From CAKVLS01 sp045534265 (GTDB lineage: Bacteria > Bacillota > Clostridia > Christensenellales > UBA1242): 64,000 nt of DNA. Shown piece by piece: positions 8,117 through 16,324 of this stretch (positions are counted from its first letter, which is position 1; each line of letters starts with the position of its first letter). Where the stretch lies: the NCBI GenBank assembly GCA_045534265.1, contig JAZSJH010000009.1, positions 1 through 64,000 of the forward strand, read 5' to 3'. Made by a program: the position numbers and the translations under genes. Under the pieces are notes generated by a model, which worked only from the letters and a program-made list of their open reading frames with translations, ran no database searches and had not been told where the DNA came from.

Positions 8117-8863
8117 GGTTCCTTCTGCTTCTGCCGCCGCTAAAGCCCTTTCTCTTTGTAGTTTCTTCAATTCTTCCTTGGTTGGAAGTGGCTTTGTTAA
8201 TCTTTGTGCTATTTCGTATCTGCTATCTTGAGTAAAGAAAATCTCTTTGCAGTGTTTTTCAATTTTTGTAATAAAATCTTGGAAATATGGCAAAGTGCTG
8301 TCTGCTGACAACATTTTTATTTGGATAAGTTCACAAGTATTTTTTCTTTTTGTTTGGTAGTTTTTGATAGACATTACATCATGGTTGATGACTGCCTTAA
8401 AGCCACCTGCTCCAAATACTTTCCAGCTAGTTTCTTTGATGTCGATTGTTAAGATAACCTTCATTTGTTCAAATAGTTTATCTGGGTCAAAGTTTAGTGC
8501 TGTGCTGTACATAGAGTTTAGGGCATTGTTTAGGAAGAAAAAGTGCTTAGAAAGTGGTTCTTTTGTCAAAACTTCTTTTTCTCTTTCGTGCTTTCTCAAA
8601 GCGTCAGAATAAAAATGTTGTGGCTCTGAAAATCTTCTTTTTAGCTTAATATGAGATTTTGCGCCCATAATTCTTTTTCTCAAAAGAAGCCCATTTTCTT
8701 CTAGTATGCGTTTGCTACTATCATAAAAGATATCTGTAGAATTTGATTTTTTAGGCTTTTCCAAAGTGTATGCGGTAAAGCCATTGCACATTTTAATAAA
8801 ACTTTTGATTGTGTTTTTATCAAAAACATAATATCTTTTTTGTAAATCTAATACATCTAGCAT
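8108..8863 (-). CDS. CYTH/triphosphate-tunnel-like domain protein
   Basis: 251 residues, cytoplasmic. The N-terminal part has TDIFYDSSKRILEENGLLLRKR (about 43-64) followed by HIKLKRRF. This resembles the strand-turn-strand of CYTH/VTC tunnel enzymes, where YFD-x-L-x-G-x-LR-x-R is followed by a lysine-containing strand. Later, ELIQIKML (about 178) and a C-terminal DSRYEIAQRL (about 212) parallel the E-x-E-x-K-like strand and the SKY-type ending. The usual N-terminal ExExK is not clearly present, so catalysis is uncertain. The C-terminal tail is Glu/Lys/Ala-rich. It sits upstream of the nucleoside hydrolase fusion with a hairpin between, and has its own promoter at 8884-8912. The fold call is inference; the substrate is unknown. 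Confidence 0.6.
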   Translation of the reverse strand: MLDVLDLQKRYYVFDKNTIKSFIKMCNGFTAYTLEKPKKSNSTDIFYDSSKRILEENGLLLRKRIMGAKSHIKLKRRFSEPQHFYSDALRKHEREKEVLTKEPLSKHFFFLNNALNSMYSTALNFDPDKLFEQMKVILTIDIKETSWKVFGAGGFKAVINHDVMSIKNYQTKRKNTCELIQIKMLSADSTLPYFQDFITKIEKHCKEIFFTQDSRYEIAQRLTKPLPTKEELKKLQRERALAAAEAEGTKK

Positions 8864-8883
8864 ATTATAATTCTCCTACATTT

Positions 8884-8912
8884 ATTTTAGTAAAAAACCC
8901 TTTTTTTGGCAA
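8884..8912 (-). promoter_or_regulatory. SigA-type promoter (minus strand)
   Basis: TTGCCA (8912-8907), 17-nt spacer, TAAAAT (8889-8884), upstream of the CYTH-like gene's AGGAG. Confidence 0.6.
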
Positions 8913-9004
8913 GTATATTAGCCGTCTTTTTAGGTTTTGACAAAATAATTTTGATTACAAAAAAGGCTTTTTGGAAATAATCTCAAGACAAGGGGGAATT
9001 TTAT

Positions 9005-9589
9005 ATGGATTTTTTACAATCAGAAACAATGAAAAATTTGGCAAGGGCATATGCGGGTGAATGTCAGGCGGGTGCAAGATATCAGTTTTTGGCACAAACA
9101 GCTATGGACGAAGGCTATAAACACTTGCAAACTTTGATCAAAATTCAGGCAAAAGAAGAGATGGCTCACGCAAAAGTTTTTTGGGATTTGCTTATGGAAA
9201 AAAGCGGTGGAAAAAATGATAATATCGAGATTTGCGGGGGTTATCCGTTTAAGACAGGAACGCTAGAAGAGCAGGTAAAAATAGCCCGTGATGTCGAAAG
9301 GTCTGAAAATACTTCTGTTTATCCGGCATTTGCAAAAATAGCCGAAGACGAAGGTTTTATGGACGTTGCAGAGAAATTTAAGCAAATAGCCGTGGTGGAA
9401 AATTGCCACTTTATGTTGCTTGATCAAATATATAATATGCTAGTGACAAAAAGTATGTATAAACAAGAAAAAGAATATAAGTGGAAGTGTAGTCAATGCG
9501 GACACGAAAGCACAAGTAAGACTGCTTGGAAAGAGTGCCCGCTTTGTGGTAAACCCCAAGGATATGTTCAAATACCAGTTGCAAAATAG
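9005..9589 (+). CDS. rbr: Rubrerythrin
   Basis: 194 residues, the standard rubrerythrin size. Non-heme di-iron peroxidase that reduces hydrogen peroxide in anaerobes, cytoplasmic. The ferritin-like four-helix part (1-145) carries the iron ligands Glu19, Glu52/His55 (EEMAH), Glu98, Glu101 and Glu132/His135 (ENCH). The C-terminal rubredoxin-like domain has CSQC (162, 165) and CPLC (178, 181) for one FeS4 iron. A strong AGGGGG ribosome-binding site lies before the ATG. A TTGACA at 8937 has no convincing -10, so the promoter is unresolved; a PerR-type operator was not found by eye. A hairpin terminator overlaps the stop codon. Its presence supports an anaerobic lifestyle. Confidence 0.96.
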   Translation: MDFLQSETMKNLARAYAGECQAGARYQFLAQTAMDEGYKHLQTLIKIQAKEEMAHAKVFWDLLMEKSGGKNDNIEICGGYPFKTGTLEEQVKIARDVERSENTSVYPAFAKIAEDEGFMDVAEKFKQIAVVENCHFMLLDQIYNMLVTKSMYKQEKEYKWKCSQCGHESTSKTAWKECPLCGKPQGYVQIPVAK

Positions 9590-9617
9590 GCAAATGCAAA
9601 ATTGCCTATTTTTTTGT
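9585..9617 (+). terminator. Rho-independent terminator after rubrerythrin
   Basis: AATAGGCAA (9585-9593) pairs with TTGCCTATT (9602-9610), followed by a T run. The stem starts within the last coding codons. Confidence 0.88.
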
Positions 9618-9648
9618 TAAAAAATTTGATTAAATAATTATTTATCTG

Positions 9649-9677
9649 TTGTAATTATTTTGCTAATATATTATAAT
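9649..9677 (+). promoter_or_regulatory. Putative SigA-type promoter
   Basis: TTGTAA (9649-9654), 17-nt spacer, TATAAT (9672-9677), upstream of the lipoprotein gene and therefore probably of the typA-dnaB-alaS series. The region is very AT-rich, so the match is less certain. Confidence 0.5.
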
Positions 9678-9740
9678 ATTTATATTATATAGTACTATGA
9701 AGTATTGTGTAAAAATACCAAAACCAAAGGAGAGCATTGT

Positions 9741-10775
9741 ATGCTAAAAAAATGTATGGCAAGCCTTATGCTTGTATTATGCTGTATATTTTTGTTTGGC
9801 TGTAGCACTGTTACGTCTAGTGTTAGATTGTATGTGCAACAAGACGGCTCTTTGGTTGTTGAGCAATCTGTAAATGTAGAATTTGACAGATCAAAAATAG
9901 TCGAAGCGGGTTATGATTATGACACCATAACTGAAGAAGTTTATACAATAGCTTTGGACTATCTTGATTCTTTCCATTACGAATACAATAGTCGTAAAGA
10001 AGAATTTTTGACTAACACAAAAAAGCAAAAGTTTTTTAGACTGTTTAACTCTAACTACAACGAAGATATAGTAAGAACAGACAATGGATTTTATGTTTAT
10101 AGACAGTTTGCCAGCATATATGACTTTTTGCTATATAACAATTACGAAATGTTATATATAGGCTGTCCGCATTGTGGTAACAAAATTGCCGAAAGCGAAG
10201 CAGATGTTGCCTTTGTTTCAAAATGCCTAAATTGCAATGGCGATATAGACAACGATTTTGAATACTTTTTGGAAAACCGAATAGTTGACTTTCCTTTTGT
10301 GGGAGAGATAACTATAGAGCAAGGCAATTTTACAACAGAATATTCTCAAGAGATTTTGACAACATACAAAGACCTTTTGGATCTTGTAAATAGAGATAAC
10401 GAACCGCTAGTTGGAAAACTACAATATTTATTCTCTAGCGGAAGAGCAAGATTTACTCTAGATGATGTGGATTTGAAATTTAGATACATAACTCCATACA
10501 GCAGAGTTCATAGCAACGGACAAGTTTCAAGATCAAATGGTGTATATGTACATACTTGGGATATAGATGATATTTCACAAAGCATAATTTTGTACAGAAC
10601 TTCTGCAAAAACAAGTACTTGGTATTTGCTAGCACTTGTGACAAGTGTAGGGCTTTGTGTGATACTACTTACTTTTGCTTTTGTAAAACAAAAAATGTAT
10701 GACAAATCAAAAGAAAAACTTGCAAAAGAAAAAGAGAAAGAAAGTCATAATAATTTAATAGATAGGATAAGATAA
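9741..10775 (+). CDS. Lipoprotein with CxxC-type motif and C-terminal membrane segment, unknown function
   Basis: 344 residues from the ATG at 9741, chosen because AAAGGAG lies 8 nt upstream and the next residues form a classic lipoprotein signal (MLKK, hydrophobic stretch, FLFGC with Cys21). An in-frame ATG at 9705 would put 12 polar residues before the signal and is unlikely. The exported part has a CPHCG-x19-CLNC zinc-ribbon-like insert around residues 144-170, which is unusual outside the membrane. A membrane segment near residues 300-320 precedes a highly charged Lys/Glu tail that would be cytoplasmic. It ends 14 nt before typA and is likely the first gene of that operon. I do not recognise the family. 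Confidence 0.8.
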   Translation: MLKKCMASLMLVLCCIFLFGCSTVTSSVRLYVQQDGSLVVEQSVNVEFDRSKIVEAGYDYDTITEEVYTIALDYLDSFHYEYNSRKEEFLTNTKKQKFFRLFNSNYNEDIVRTDNGFYVYRQFASIYDFLLYNNYEMLYIGCPHCGNKIAESEADVAFVSKCLNCNGDIDNDFEYFLENRIVDFPFVGEITIEQGNFTTEYSQEILTTYKDLLDLVNRDNEPLVGKLQYLFSSGRARFTLDDVDLKFRYITPYSRVHSNGQVSRSNGVYVHTWDIDDISQSIILYRTSAKTSTWYLLALVTSVGLCVILLTFAFVKQKMYDKSKEKLAKEKEKESHNNLIDRIR

Positions 10776-10789
10776 ACGGAGAAAAACAA

Positions 10790-12616
10790 ATGGAAACAAA
10801 AATTAAAAACGTAGCAATAATAGCCCACGTTGACCACGGCAAAACATCACTAGTTAATGAGCTTTTGAAACAAGGTGGTGTATTTAGAGAAAACCAAGCC
10901 GTTGCTGATAGAGTAATGGACTCAAACGCACTAGAAAAAGAAAGGGGAATAACAATCCTTGCAAAAAATACTTCACTTATGTATGAAGGTTACAAAATCA
11001 ACGTAATCGACACCCCAGGACACGCAGACTTTGGTGGTGAGGTAGAACGTGTATTGAAAATGGCTGATGGCGTACTACTTGTTGTTGATGCCTTTGAAGG
11101 ACCAATGCCACAAACAAGATTTGTTCTAGAAAAAGCCTTGGCTTTGGACCTTAAGGTTATAATCGTTGTAAACAAAATTGATAGACCTGACGCAAGACTA
11201 AATGAAGTTGGTGATGAAGTTTTGGAACTACTTTTAGAGCTTGATGCTAGTAGCGAACAACTAAACAGCCCAATCATCTATGCGTCAGCTAGACAAGGTA
11301 TTGCTTCATATTCACCAAGTGTAACAGGTCAAGATATGAAACCACTTCTTGATACAATTTTGAAATATATCCCATCACCAGACTGTGATGAAGAAGGCGA
11401 TTTCCAACTACTTGTTTCTAATACAGAACTTAACGAATATGTTGGTAAAATTGCTGTTGGTAGAGTAGAAAGGGGCGTAATTAGACAAAACGATTCAATC
11501 ACAATTGTAAACTACAACGATCCTAGCAAGAATATAAAAGCAAAAGCCGCTGCACTTCTTACATTTGAAGGCTTGAAGAGAACTCAAGTAACAGAAGCTC
11601 ATGCTGGAGATATTGTTTGTATAGCAGGCTCTGATGAAGTAAAAATTGGTGATACAATTTGCGCTTCAAGCAAGGTCGAAGCTTTGCCTTTTGTTAAGAT
11701 TTCAGAACCATCTGTTGAAATGACATTTATGGTTAATGATAGCCCATTTGCAGGAAAAGAAGGAAAGTTTGTTACAAGTAGACACTTAAGAGAAAGACTT
11801 TATAAAGAAGCAATCAAAGACCTATCTTTGAGAGTAACGGACGGACCTACTACAGAATCTTTCTTTGTAAGCGGTAGAGGTGAGATGCACCTATCTATTC
11901 TTATCGAAAATATGAGAAGAGAAGGATATGAGTTCCAAGTTAGTATGCCTAGAGTTTTGTATAAAGAAATTGATGGCGTAAAATGCGAACCAATCGACAG
12001 ACTTGTTGTTGACGTTCCAGAAGAAGCTGTTGGTACAGTTATGAGCAAAATGGGAACACGTAAAGGTGACCTTACTCAAATGAGCCCACACGGCGGCAGA
12101 ATGAGAATGGAATTTTTAATCCCATCTCGTGGATTGTTTGGATATAAAAGTGACTTCCTTACTGATACAAAAGGTGAAGGTATCATAAACTCAATCTTCT
12201 ATGATTATGCTCCATACAAAGGCGATATCGAAAGAAGAAATGTGGGTTCACTTGTAGCCTTTGAAACAGGTGTTGCTATTCAATACGGACTATTCAATGC
12301 CCAAGACAGAGGAACACTATTTATTGGACCTGGCGAAAACGTTTATATGGGAATGGTAGTAGGTAGCAACAGCAGAAGTGATGACCTTGTTGTTAACGTA
12401 TGTAAAACAAAACACCTATCAAACTGCCGTAGCAGTAGCAGTGATGAAGCGTTAAGACTTACTCCACACAAAGTATTGAGCTTAGAAGAATCACTAGAAT
12501 TTTTGGGTGATGACGAATACCTAGAAGTAACTCCAAAAAATATAAGAATAAGAAAGAAAACTCTAGACCACACAATCCGTGGTAGAGAAAAAATGAGAGG
12601 TATGCAAAATGGCTGA
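10790..12616 (+). CDS. typA: Ribosome-associated GTPase TypA/BipA
   Basis: 608 residues, the normal TypA length. Translational GTPase of the EF-G/LepA group involved in 50S assembly and stress adaptation. All G motifs are visible: AHVDHGKT (Lys18), the switch I segment KERGITI, DTPGHAD, NKID and SAR. The C-terminal half carries the EF-G-like domain III/V sequences (GRGEMHL, PYEFQV-type) and the TypA-specific domain ending in IRIRKKTLDHTIRGREK, characteristic of this family. It lies between a lipoprotein gene and a small membrane protein; the last 8 nt overlap the next start (ATGGCTGA), so the two are translationally coupled. Confidence 0.97.
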   Translation: METKIKNVAIIAHVDHGKTSLVNELLKQGGVFRENQAVADRVMDSNALEKERGITILAKNTSLMYEGYKINVIDTPGHADFGGEVERVLKMADGVLLVVDAFEGPMPQTRFVLEKALALDLKVIIVVNKIDRPDARLNEVGDEVLELLLELDASSEQLNSPIIYASARQGIASYSPSVTGQDMKPLLDTILKYIPSPDCDEEGDFQLLVSNTELNEYVGKIAVGRVERGVIRQNDSITIVNYNDPSKNIKAKAAALLTFEGLKRTQVTEAHAGDIVCIAGSDEVKIGDTICASSKVEALPFVKISEPSVEMTFMVNDSPFAGKEGKFVTSRHLRERLYKEAIKDLSLRVTDGPTTESFFVSGRGEMHLSILIENMRREGYEFQVSMPRVLYKEIDGVKCEPIDRLVVDVPEEAVGTVMSKMGTRKGDLTQMSPHGGRMRMEFLIPSRGLFGYKSDFLTDTKGEGIINSIFYDYAPYKGDIERRNVGSLVAFETGVAIQYGLFNAQDRGTLFIGPGENVYMGMVVGSNSRSDDLVVNVCKTKHLSNCRSSSSDEALRLTPHKVLSLEESLEFLGDDEYLEVTPKNIRIRKKTLDHTIRGREKMRGMQNG

Positions 12617-12902
12617 TAAAAAGAAGAAAAAAGCAAGCGACAAAGATGTTTTTGATGTAAAAATATTTTATAGCAAAATAATCAAAAGATATTTAATTAT
12701 CATTGCCATAGCTTTTGTTCCTGTTGCCATTTTGAACTATTTTGTTTTGAAAAATTTAAGCGCTGCAAATATGATTATGATAGACATTGCAATCTTGTTG
12801 CTTGCGTGTTTTATTGGCATTATTATATTTAGCCATATAGATAAGAAAAACGAAGACAAACCAAGATTCAAAGAAGACGAGAGAGACCCATTTGCCGACT
12901 AA
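12609..12902 (+). CDS. Small two-helix membrane protein
   Basis: 97 residues. A Lys-rich N-terminus is followed by two hydrophobic segments (about 28-48 and 56-77) and a charged Asp/Glu/Lys C-terminal tail, so both ends are probably cytoplasmic. The start overlaps the end of typA by 8 nt, implying translational coupling. It lies 22 nt before dnaB. No family is recognised. Small membrane proteins next to dnaB occur in Bacillota, but this one shows no diagnostic motif. Confidence 0.78.
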   Translation: MADKKKKKASDKDVFDVKIFYSKIIKRYLIIIAIAFVPVAILNYFVLKNLSAANMIMIDIAILLLACFIGIIIFSHIDKKNEDKPRFKEDERDPFAD

Positions 12903-12923
12903 AAAATTTTATAGGAGATAACA

Positions 12924-14384
12924 ATGGAAAAAAAGACAGAAGTAAAAAGAGCAAGAGTAATGCCACACAATATCGAAGCCGAACAAGCTGTGCTTGGTTG
13001 TAACCTTATCGATAACGATATTGCTGTAGACGTTATGGCAAAACTAAAAACAGAAGATTTTTATACACAAGCTCATCAAACTATTTTTGATGCAATGCTT
13101 AATATTTATAAGAAAAACAGTCCTATTGACTTTGTTACAATTACTGATGAGTTGGAAAAACAAGGTGCTATGGATTCTGTTGGCGGTATTGACTATATTG
13201 CAACTCTTACTAATATTGTACCATCAGCAGCGAACTACAATCACTATGTTGAGATTGTAAAGAGAGATTCTCTTCTTCGCAAACTAATCAAAGCCAGCGA
13301 AGAAGTAATCAAAGAGGCTTATGATGGCGAAGATAAAGAAAACACTCTAAGCTTTGCTGAAAAGAAAATCTTTGATATTTCTCAAAATGAAGATTCTTCT
13401 TCACTTGTAGCAATCTCTGGACCTGTCGCCACTGTTATTGATAAACTTGATGAAATAGCTAAAAACAAAGGCGAAATCAGCGGTATCCCAACCGGCTTTA
13501 AGAGTTTTGATAAATTAACTAACGGCCTACACGAAGGTGAACTTATTATTATAGCCGCTCGTCCGGGTGTTGGTAAAACATCATTTGCTATGAATATTAT
13601 AAACCACGCTGCAGTTGAATGTGGCAAGGTTTGTGCGGTATTTTCACTAGAAATGCCAAAAGAGCAACTTGCTCAAAGATCAATGTTTAGTATCTCAGGT
13701 GTAGATATGGGCAATGGTCTTAAAGGAAATCTAACTAAAGACGAGTACAAAGCAATCTGGGCGGCGGGCAAAAAACTTAGTGATGCCAAACTTTTTGTAG
13801 ATGACACATCATCTGTTACTCCTATCGAAATTATTAGTAAGTGCAGAAGACTAAAAAGAGAACACGGCCTTGACCTTATTATGATTGACTATTTGCAACT
13901 TATGAATGGTATGGGAAAATATAAAGACAGCCGTCAATTAGAAATCTCAGAACTTACTAGAAACCTAAAAATTGCTGCAAAAGAACTTGGTGTTCCAATC
14001 CTTCTTTTGTCACAATTATCAAGAGCGTCAGAAGGAAGAAAAGACCATAGACCAATACTTAGTGACCTTAGAGAATCAGGTTCTATCGAGCAAGATGCCG
14101 ATATCGTATTATTCCTTCACAACCCAGAAAAATATAATGACGTAGTTGTTGAAGAGCCAGGCGTTGTAGACCTTATTGTTGCAAAACACCGTAACGGTGA
14201 AACAAAAGATCTTAAGCTTCGTTGGATTGGCGAAAATACTACATACAAAGATTATGAAGATAAAGTCGAAGTTAAAAGACCTGCTGCAGCTAGTGCAAAT
14301 GTTATGACAGATGCAGACGTTCCACCAGAAAACAATGGCGAACTAGCAGCATATGATGGCGGAGATTTGGACGATATATTCTAA
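12924..14384 (+). CDS. dnaB: Replicative DNA helicase DnaB
   Basis: 486 residues. Hexameric 5'-3' helicase that unwinds DNA at the fork. The N-terminal DnaB domain begins with MPHNIEAEQAVLG, the standard opening. The RecA-like ATPase has Walker A ARPGVGKTSF (Lys218) and Walker B LIMIDYLQLM, followed by LSQLSRASE and SDLRESGSIEQDAD. The last is the conserved motif with the arginine finger region. The start has AGGAG 6 nt upstream. No intein interrupts it. The acidic C-terminal tail (DGGDLDDIF) is common in clostridial DnaB. It lies in an apparent operon, 13 nt before alaS. Confidence 0.97.
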   Translation: MEKKTEVKRARVMPHNIEAEQAVLGCNLIDNDIAVDVMAKLKTEDFYTQAHQTIFDAMLNIYKKNSPIDFVTITDELEKQGAMDSVGGIDYIATLTNIVPSAANYNHYVEIVKRDSLLRKLIKASEEVIKEAYDGEDKENTLSFAEKKIFDISQNEDSSSLVAISGPVATVIDKLDEIAKNKGEISGIPTGFKSFDKLTNGLHEGELIIIAARPGVGKTSFAMNIINHAAVECGKVCAVFSLEMPKEQLAQRSMFSISGVDMGNGLKGNLTKDEYKAIWAAGKKLSDAKLFVDDTSSVTPIEIISKCRRLKREHGLDLIMIDYLQLMNGMGKYKDSRQLEISELTRNLKIAAKELGVPILLLSQLSRASEGRKDHRPILSDLRESGSIEQDADIVLFLHNPEKYNDVVVEEPGVVDLIVAKHRNGETKDLKLRWIGENTTYKDYEDKVEVKRPAAASANVMTDADVPPENNGELAAYDGGDLDDIF

Positions 14385-14397
14385 AGGATAAGAAGAA

Positions 14398-16239
14398 ATG
14401 AAAATTACAAGTAAAGAACTAAGAAATCAATGGATAAAATTTTATGAAGATAGAGAACATCTAAACATTGGCGCTGTATCACTAATCGGTGATGGAACAA
14501 CAGGTGTTATGTTTAACGTTGCTGGTATGCAACCACTTATGCCTTATCTTCTTGGAGCAAAACACCCAAGCGGCAAAACACGTCTTTGTAATGTTCAAGG
14601 CTGCGTAAGAACAGTTGATATTGAAAGTGTAGGTGACGAAACACATTTTACTTTCTTTGAAATGATGGGTAACTGGAGCTTGGGAGATTATTTCAAACAA
14701 GAAAAAACACAATGGACATTTGACCTTTTGACTAAGGTATTTGGACTTGATAAAGATAAAATTTGCTGCACAGTTTTTGCAGGCGACGAGTCTGCACCAA
14801 AAGATGATGAAACAGCAGGCTATCTAAAAAATCTTGGTATTAGACCAGAAAATATTTTCTACCTTGGCAAAAAGGACAACTGGTGGGAACTAGAAGGAAC
14901 AGAAGGAACTCCTTGTGGACCTGATAATGAATGGTTCTATCCAAGAAATGATAAAAAATGTTGCGACACTTGTGACATCAATTGTGATTGCGGCAGATAT
15001 GTAGAAATCGGTAACGACGTATATATGCAATACAAAAAACTAAGCGGCGGAAAATATGAGCCACTTACAAACAAAAACGTAGACACAGGCTTTGGTTTTG
15101 AAAGAATGCTTATGTTTTTGAACGGTCATACTGATGGTTACAAAATTGACCTATTTACAGATGTTATTAGCTACATGGAAAAAGTTTCTAACGTAAAATA
15201 CGGCGAAGATGAAAAAGTAACAAGGGCTATGAGAATTGTTGCTGACCATATCCGTACAGGCGTTATGTTAATCGGCGACAAAAATGGTATCCTTCCTTCA
15301 AATACAGGTTCAGGATATATTTTGAGAAGACTACTTCGTAGAGCTATAAGACATAGCAAAACTCTAAACTTCACAGCTGCAGATTTACAAAAAGTAGCTG
15401 AGATTTATATCGACAATGTATATGCAGAAGCATATCCACTACTTGTAGAAAAGAAAGATTATATCTTAGCAGAACTTTTGAAAGAAACTAATAAGTTTGA
15501 TGCTACACTTTCTCAAGGTAACAAAGAATTTGAAAAGGTTATCTCTTCTATCGAAAGAAAGAGAGAGTTTATGCAAAAACAAGATCCAAATGCTGTTGTT
15601 GAAAATGTAATCAACGGAAAGACTGCATTTAGACTATATGACACCTTTGGTTTCCCTATCGAAATCACTAAAGAAATGGCAGAAGAAAGAGGTTTTGTGG
15701 TAGATATTGAAGGCTATAACGAAGCTTTCAAAGCTCACCAAGAGCTAGCAAGAACAGCAAGCGCAGGTGCATTCAAGGGCGGACTTGCAAGCACAGGCGA
15801 GATGGAAACTCTATACCATACAGCAACTCACCTAACACTAGCTGGACTTAGAAAGATGTTTGGTGAAAACACTGTTCAAAAAGGCTCAAACATCACTGCA
15901 GAAAGAATGAGATTTGACTTCAACCTAGACCACAAGATGACCGAAGAAGAAATCAAGACTCTAGAAAATTTTGTAAATGATGCAATCGCAAGAAAGATTC
16001 CTGTAGAATGTAAAGAAATGACCTTTGCTCAAGCAAAAGAAACTGGAGCTTATGGTATTTTTAATGCAAGTGATGACGATATAGTCAAAGTTTATGTTAT
16101 TGGTGATGTAGATAACCAAATTTGTGGTGGCCCACACGCAAAAAATACAGCAGACCTTGGCAAGTACAAAATCCAAAAAGAAGAAAGTTCAAGCTCTGGT
16201 GTTAGAAGAATAAAAGCTGTTTTGGAGATTTCTAAATAG
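14398..16239 (+). CDS. alaS: Alanyl-tRNA synthetase, short form lacking the C-Ala domain
   Basis: 613 residues instead of about 870. The class II catalytic core is intact up to about residue 250, including TFFEMMGNWSLGDYFK (motif 2 region) and GFGFERM (motif 3 region). A tRNA-recognition helical part follows. The editing domain that hydrolyses Ser/Gly-tRNAAla is present, with zinc ligands HTATH (His474, His478) and CGGPH (Cys576, His580). The protein then stops with SSGVRRIKAVLEISK, where normal AlaRS would continue into the ~250-residue oligomerisation/C-Ala region. The stop is clean and followed by a promoter for the next gene, so this is a natural short form. Ribosome-binding site AAGGA. 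It lies directly after dnaB. Confidence 0.95.
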   Translation: MKITSKELRNQWIKFYEDREHLNIGAVSLIGDGTTGVMFNVAGMQPLMPYLLGAKHPSGKTRLCNVQGCVRTVDIESVGDETHFTFFEMMGNWSLGDYFKQEKTQWTFDLLTKVFGLDKDKICCTVFAGDESAPKDDETAGYLKNLGIRPENIFYLGKKDNWWELEGTEGTPCGPDNEWFYPRNDKKCCDTCDINCDCGRYVEIGNDVYMQYKKLSGGKYEPLTNKNVDTGFGFERMLMFLNGHTDGYKIDLFTDVISYMEKVSNVKYGEDEKVTRAMRIVADHIRTGVMLIGDKNGILPSNTGSGYILRRLLRRAIRHSKTLNFTAADLQKVAEIYIDNVYAEAYPLLVEKKDYILAELLKETNKFDATLSQGNKEFEKVISSIERKREFMQKQDPNAVVENVINGKTAFRLYDTFGFPIEITKEMAEERGFVVDIEGYNEAFKAHQELARTASAGAFKGGLASTGEMETLYHTATHLTLAGLRKMFGENTVQKGSNITAERMRFDFNLDHKMTEEEIKTLENFVNDAIARKIPVECKEMTFAQAKETGAYGIFNASDDDIVKVYVIGDVDNQICGGPHAKNTADLGKYKIQKEESSSSGVRRIKAVLEISK

Positions 16240-16248
16240 TCCCAAACA

Positions 16249-16277
16249 TTGACAAAATATAATATTGTTTGTATAAT
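16249..16277 (+). promoter_or_regulatory. SigA-type consensus promoter
   Basis: Perfect TTGACA (16249-16254), 17-nt spacer, perfect TATAAT (16272-16277). It lies in the 85-nt gap between alaS and the DUF4097-like gene. A palindrome overlaps the -10 box. Confidence 0.88.
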
Positions 16278-16292
16278 TACAATACAAACAAT
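16264..16292 (+). promoter_or_regulatory. Candidate operator: perfect 11-bp inverted repeat over the -10 box
   Basis: ATTGTTTGTAT (16264-16274) and its exact reverse complement ATACAAACAAT (16282-16292) flank a 7-nt centre. The left arm ends inside the -10 TATAAT and the right arm covers the expected start site (about 16284). The placement is classic for a repressor operator. The regulator is unknown. Confidence 0.65.
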
Positions 16293-16324
16293 GTTTTGCA
16301 ATAATTTACGAAAAGGAGAAAAAG

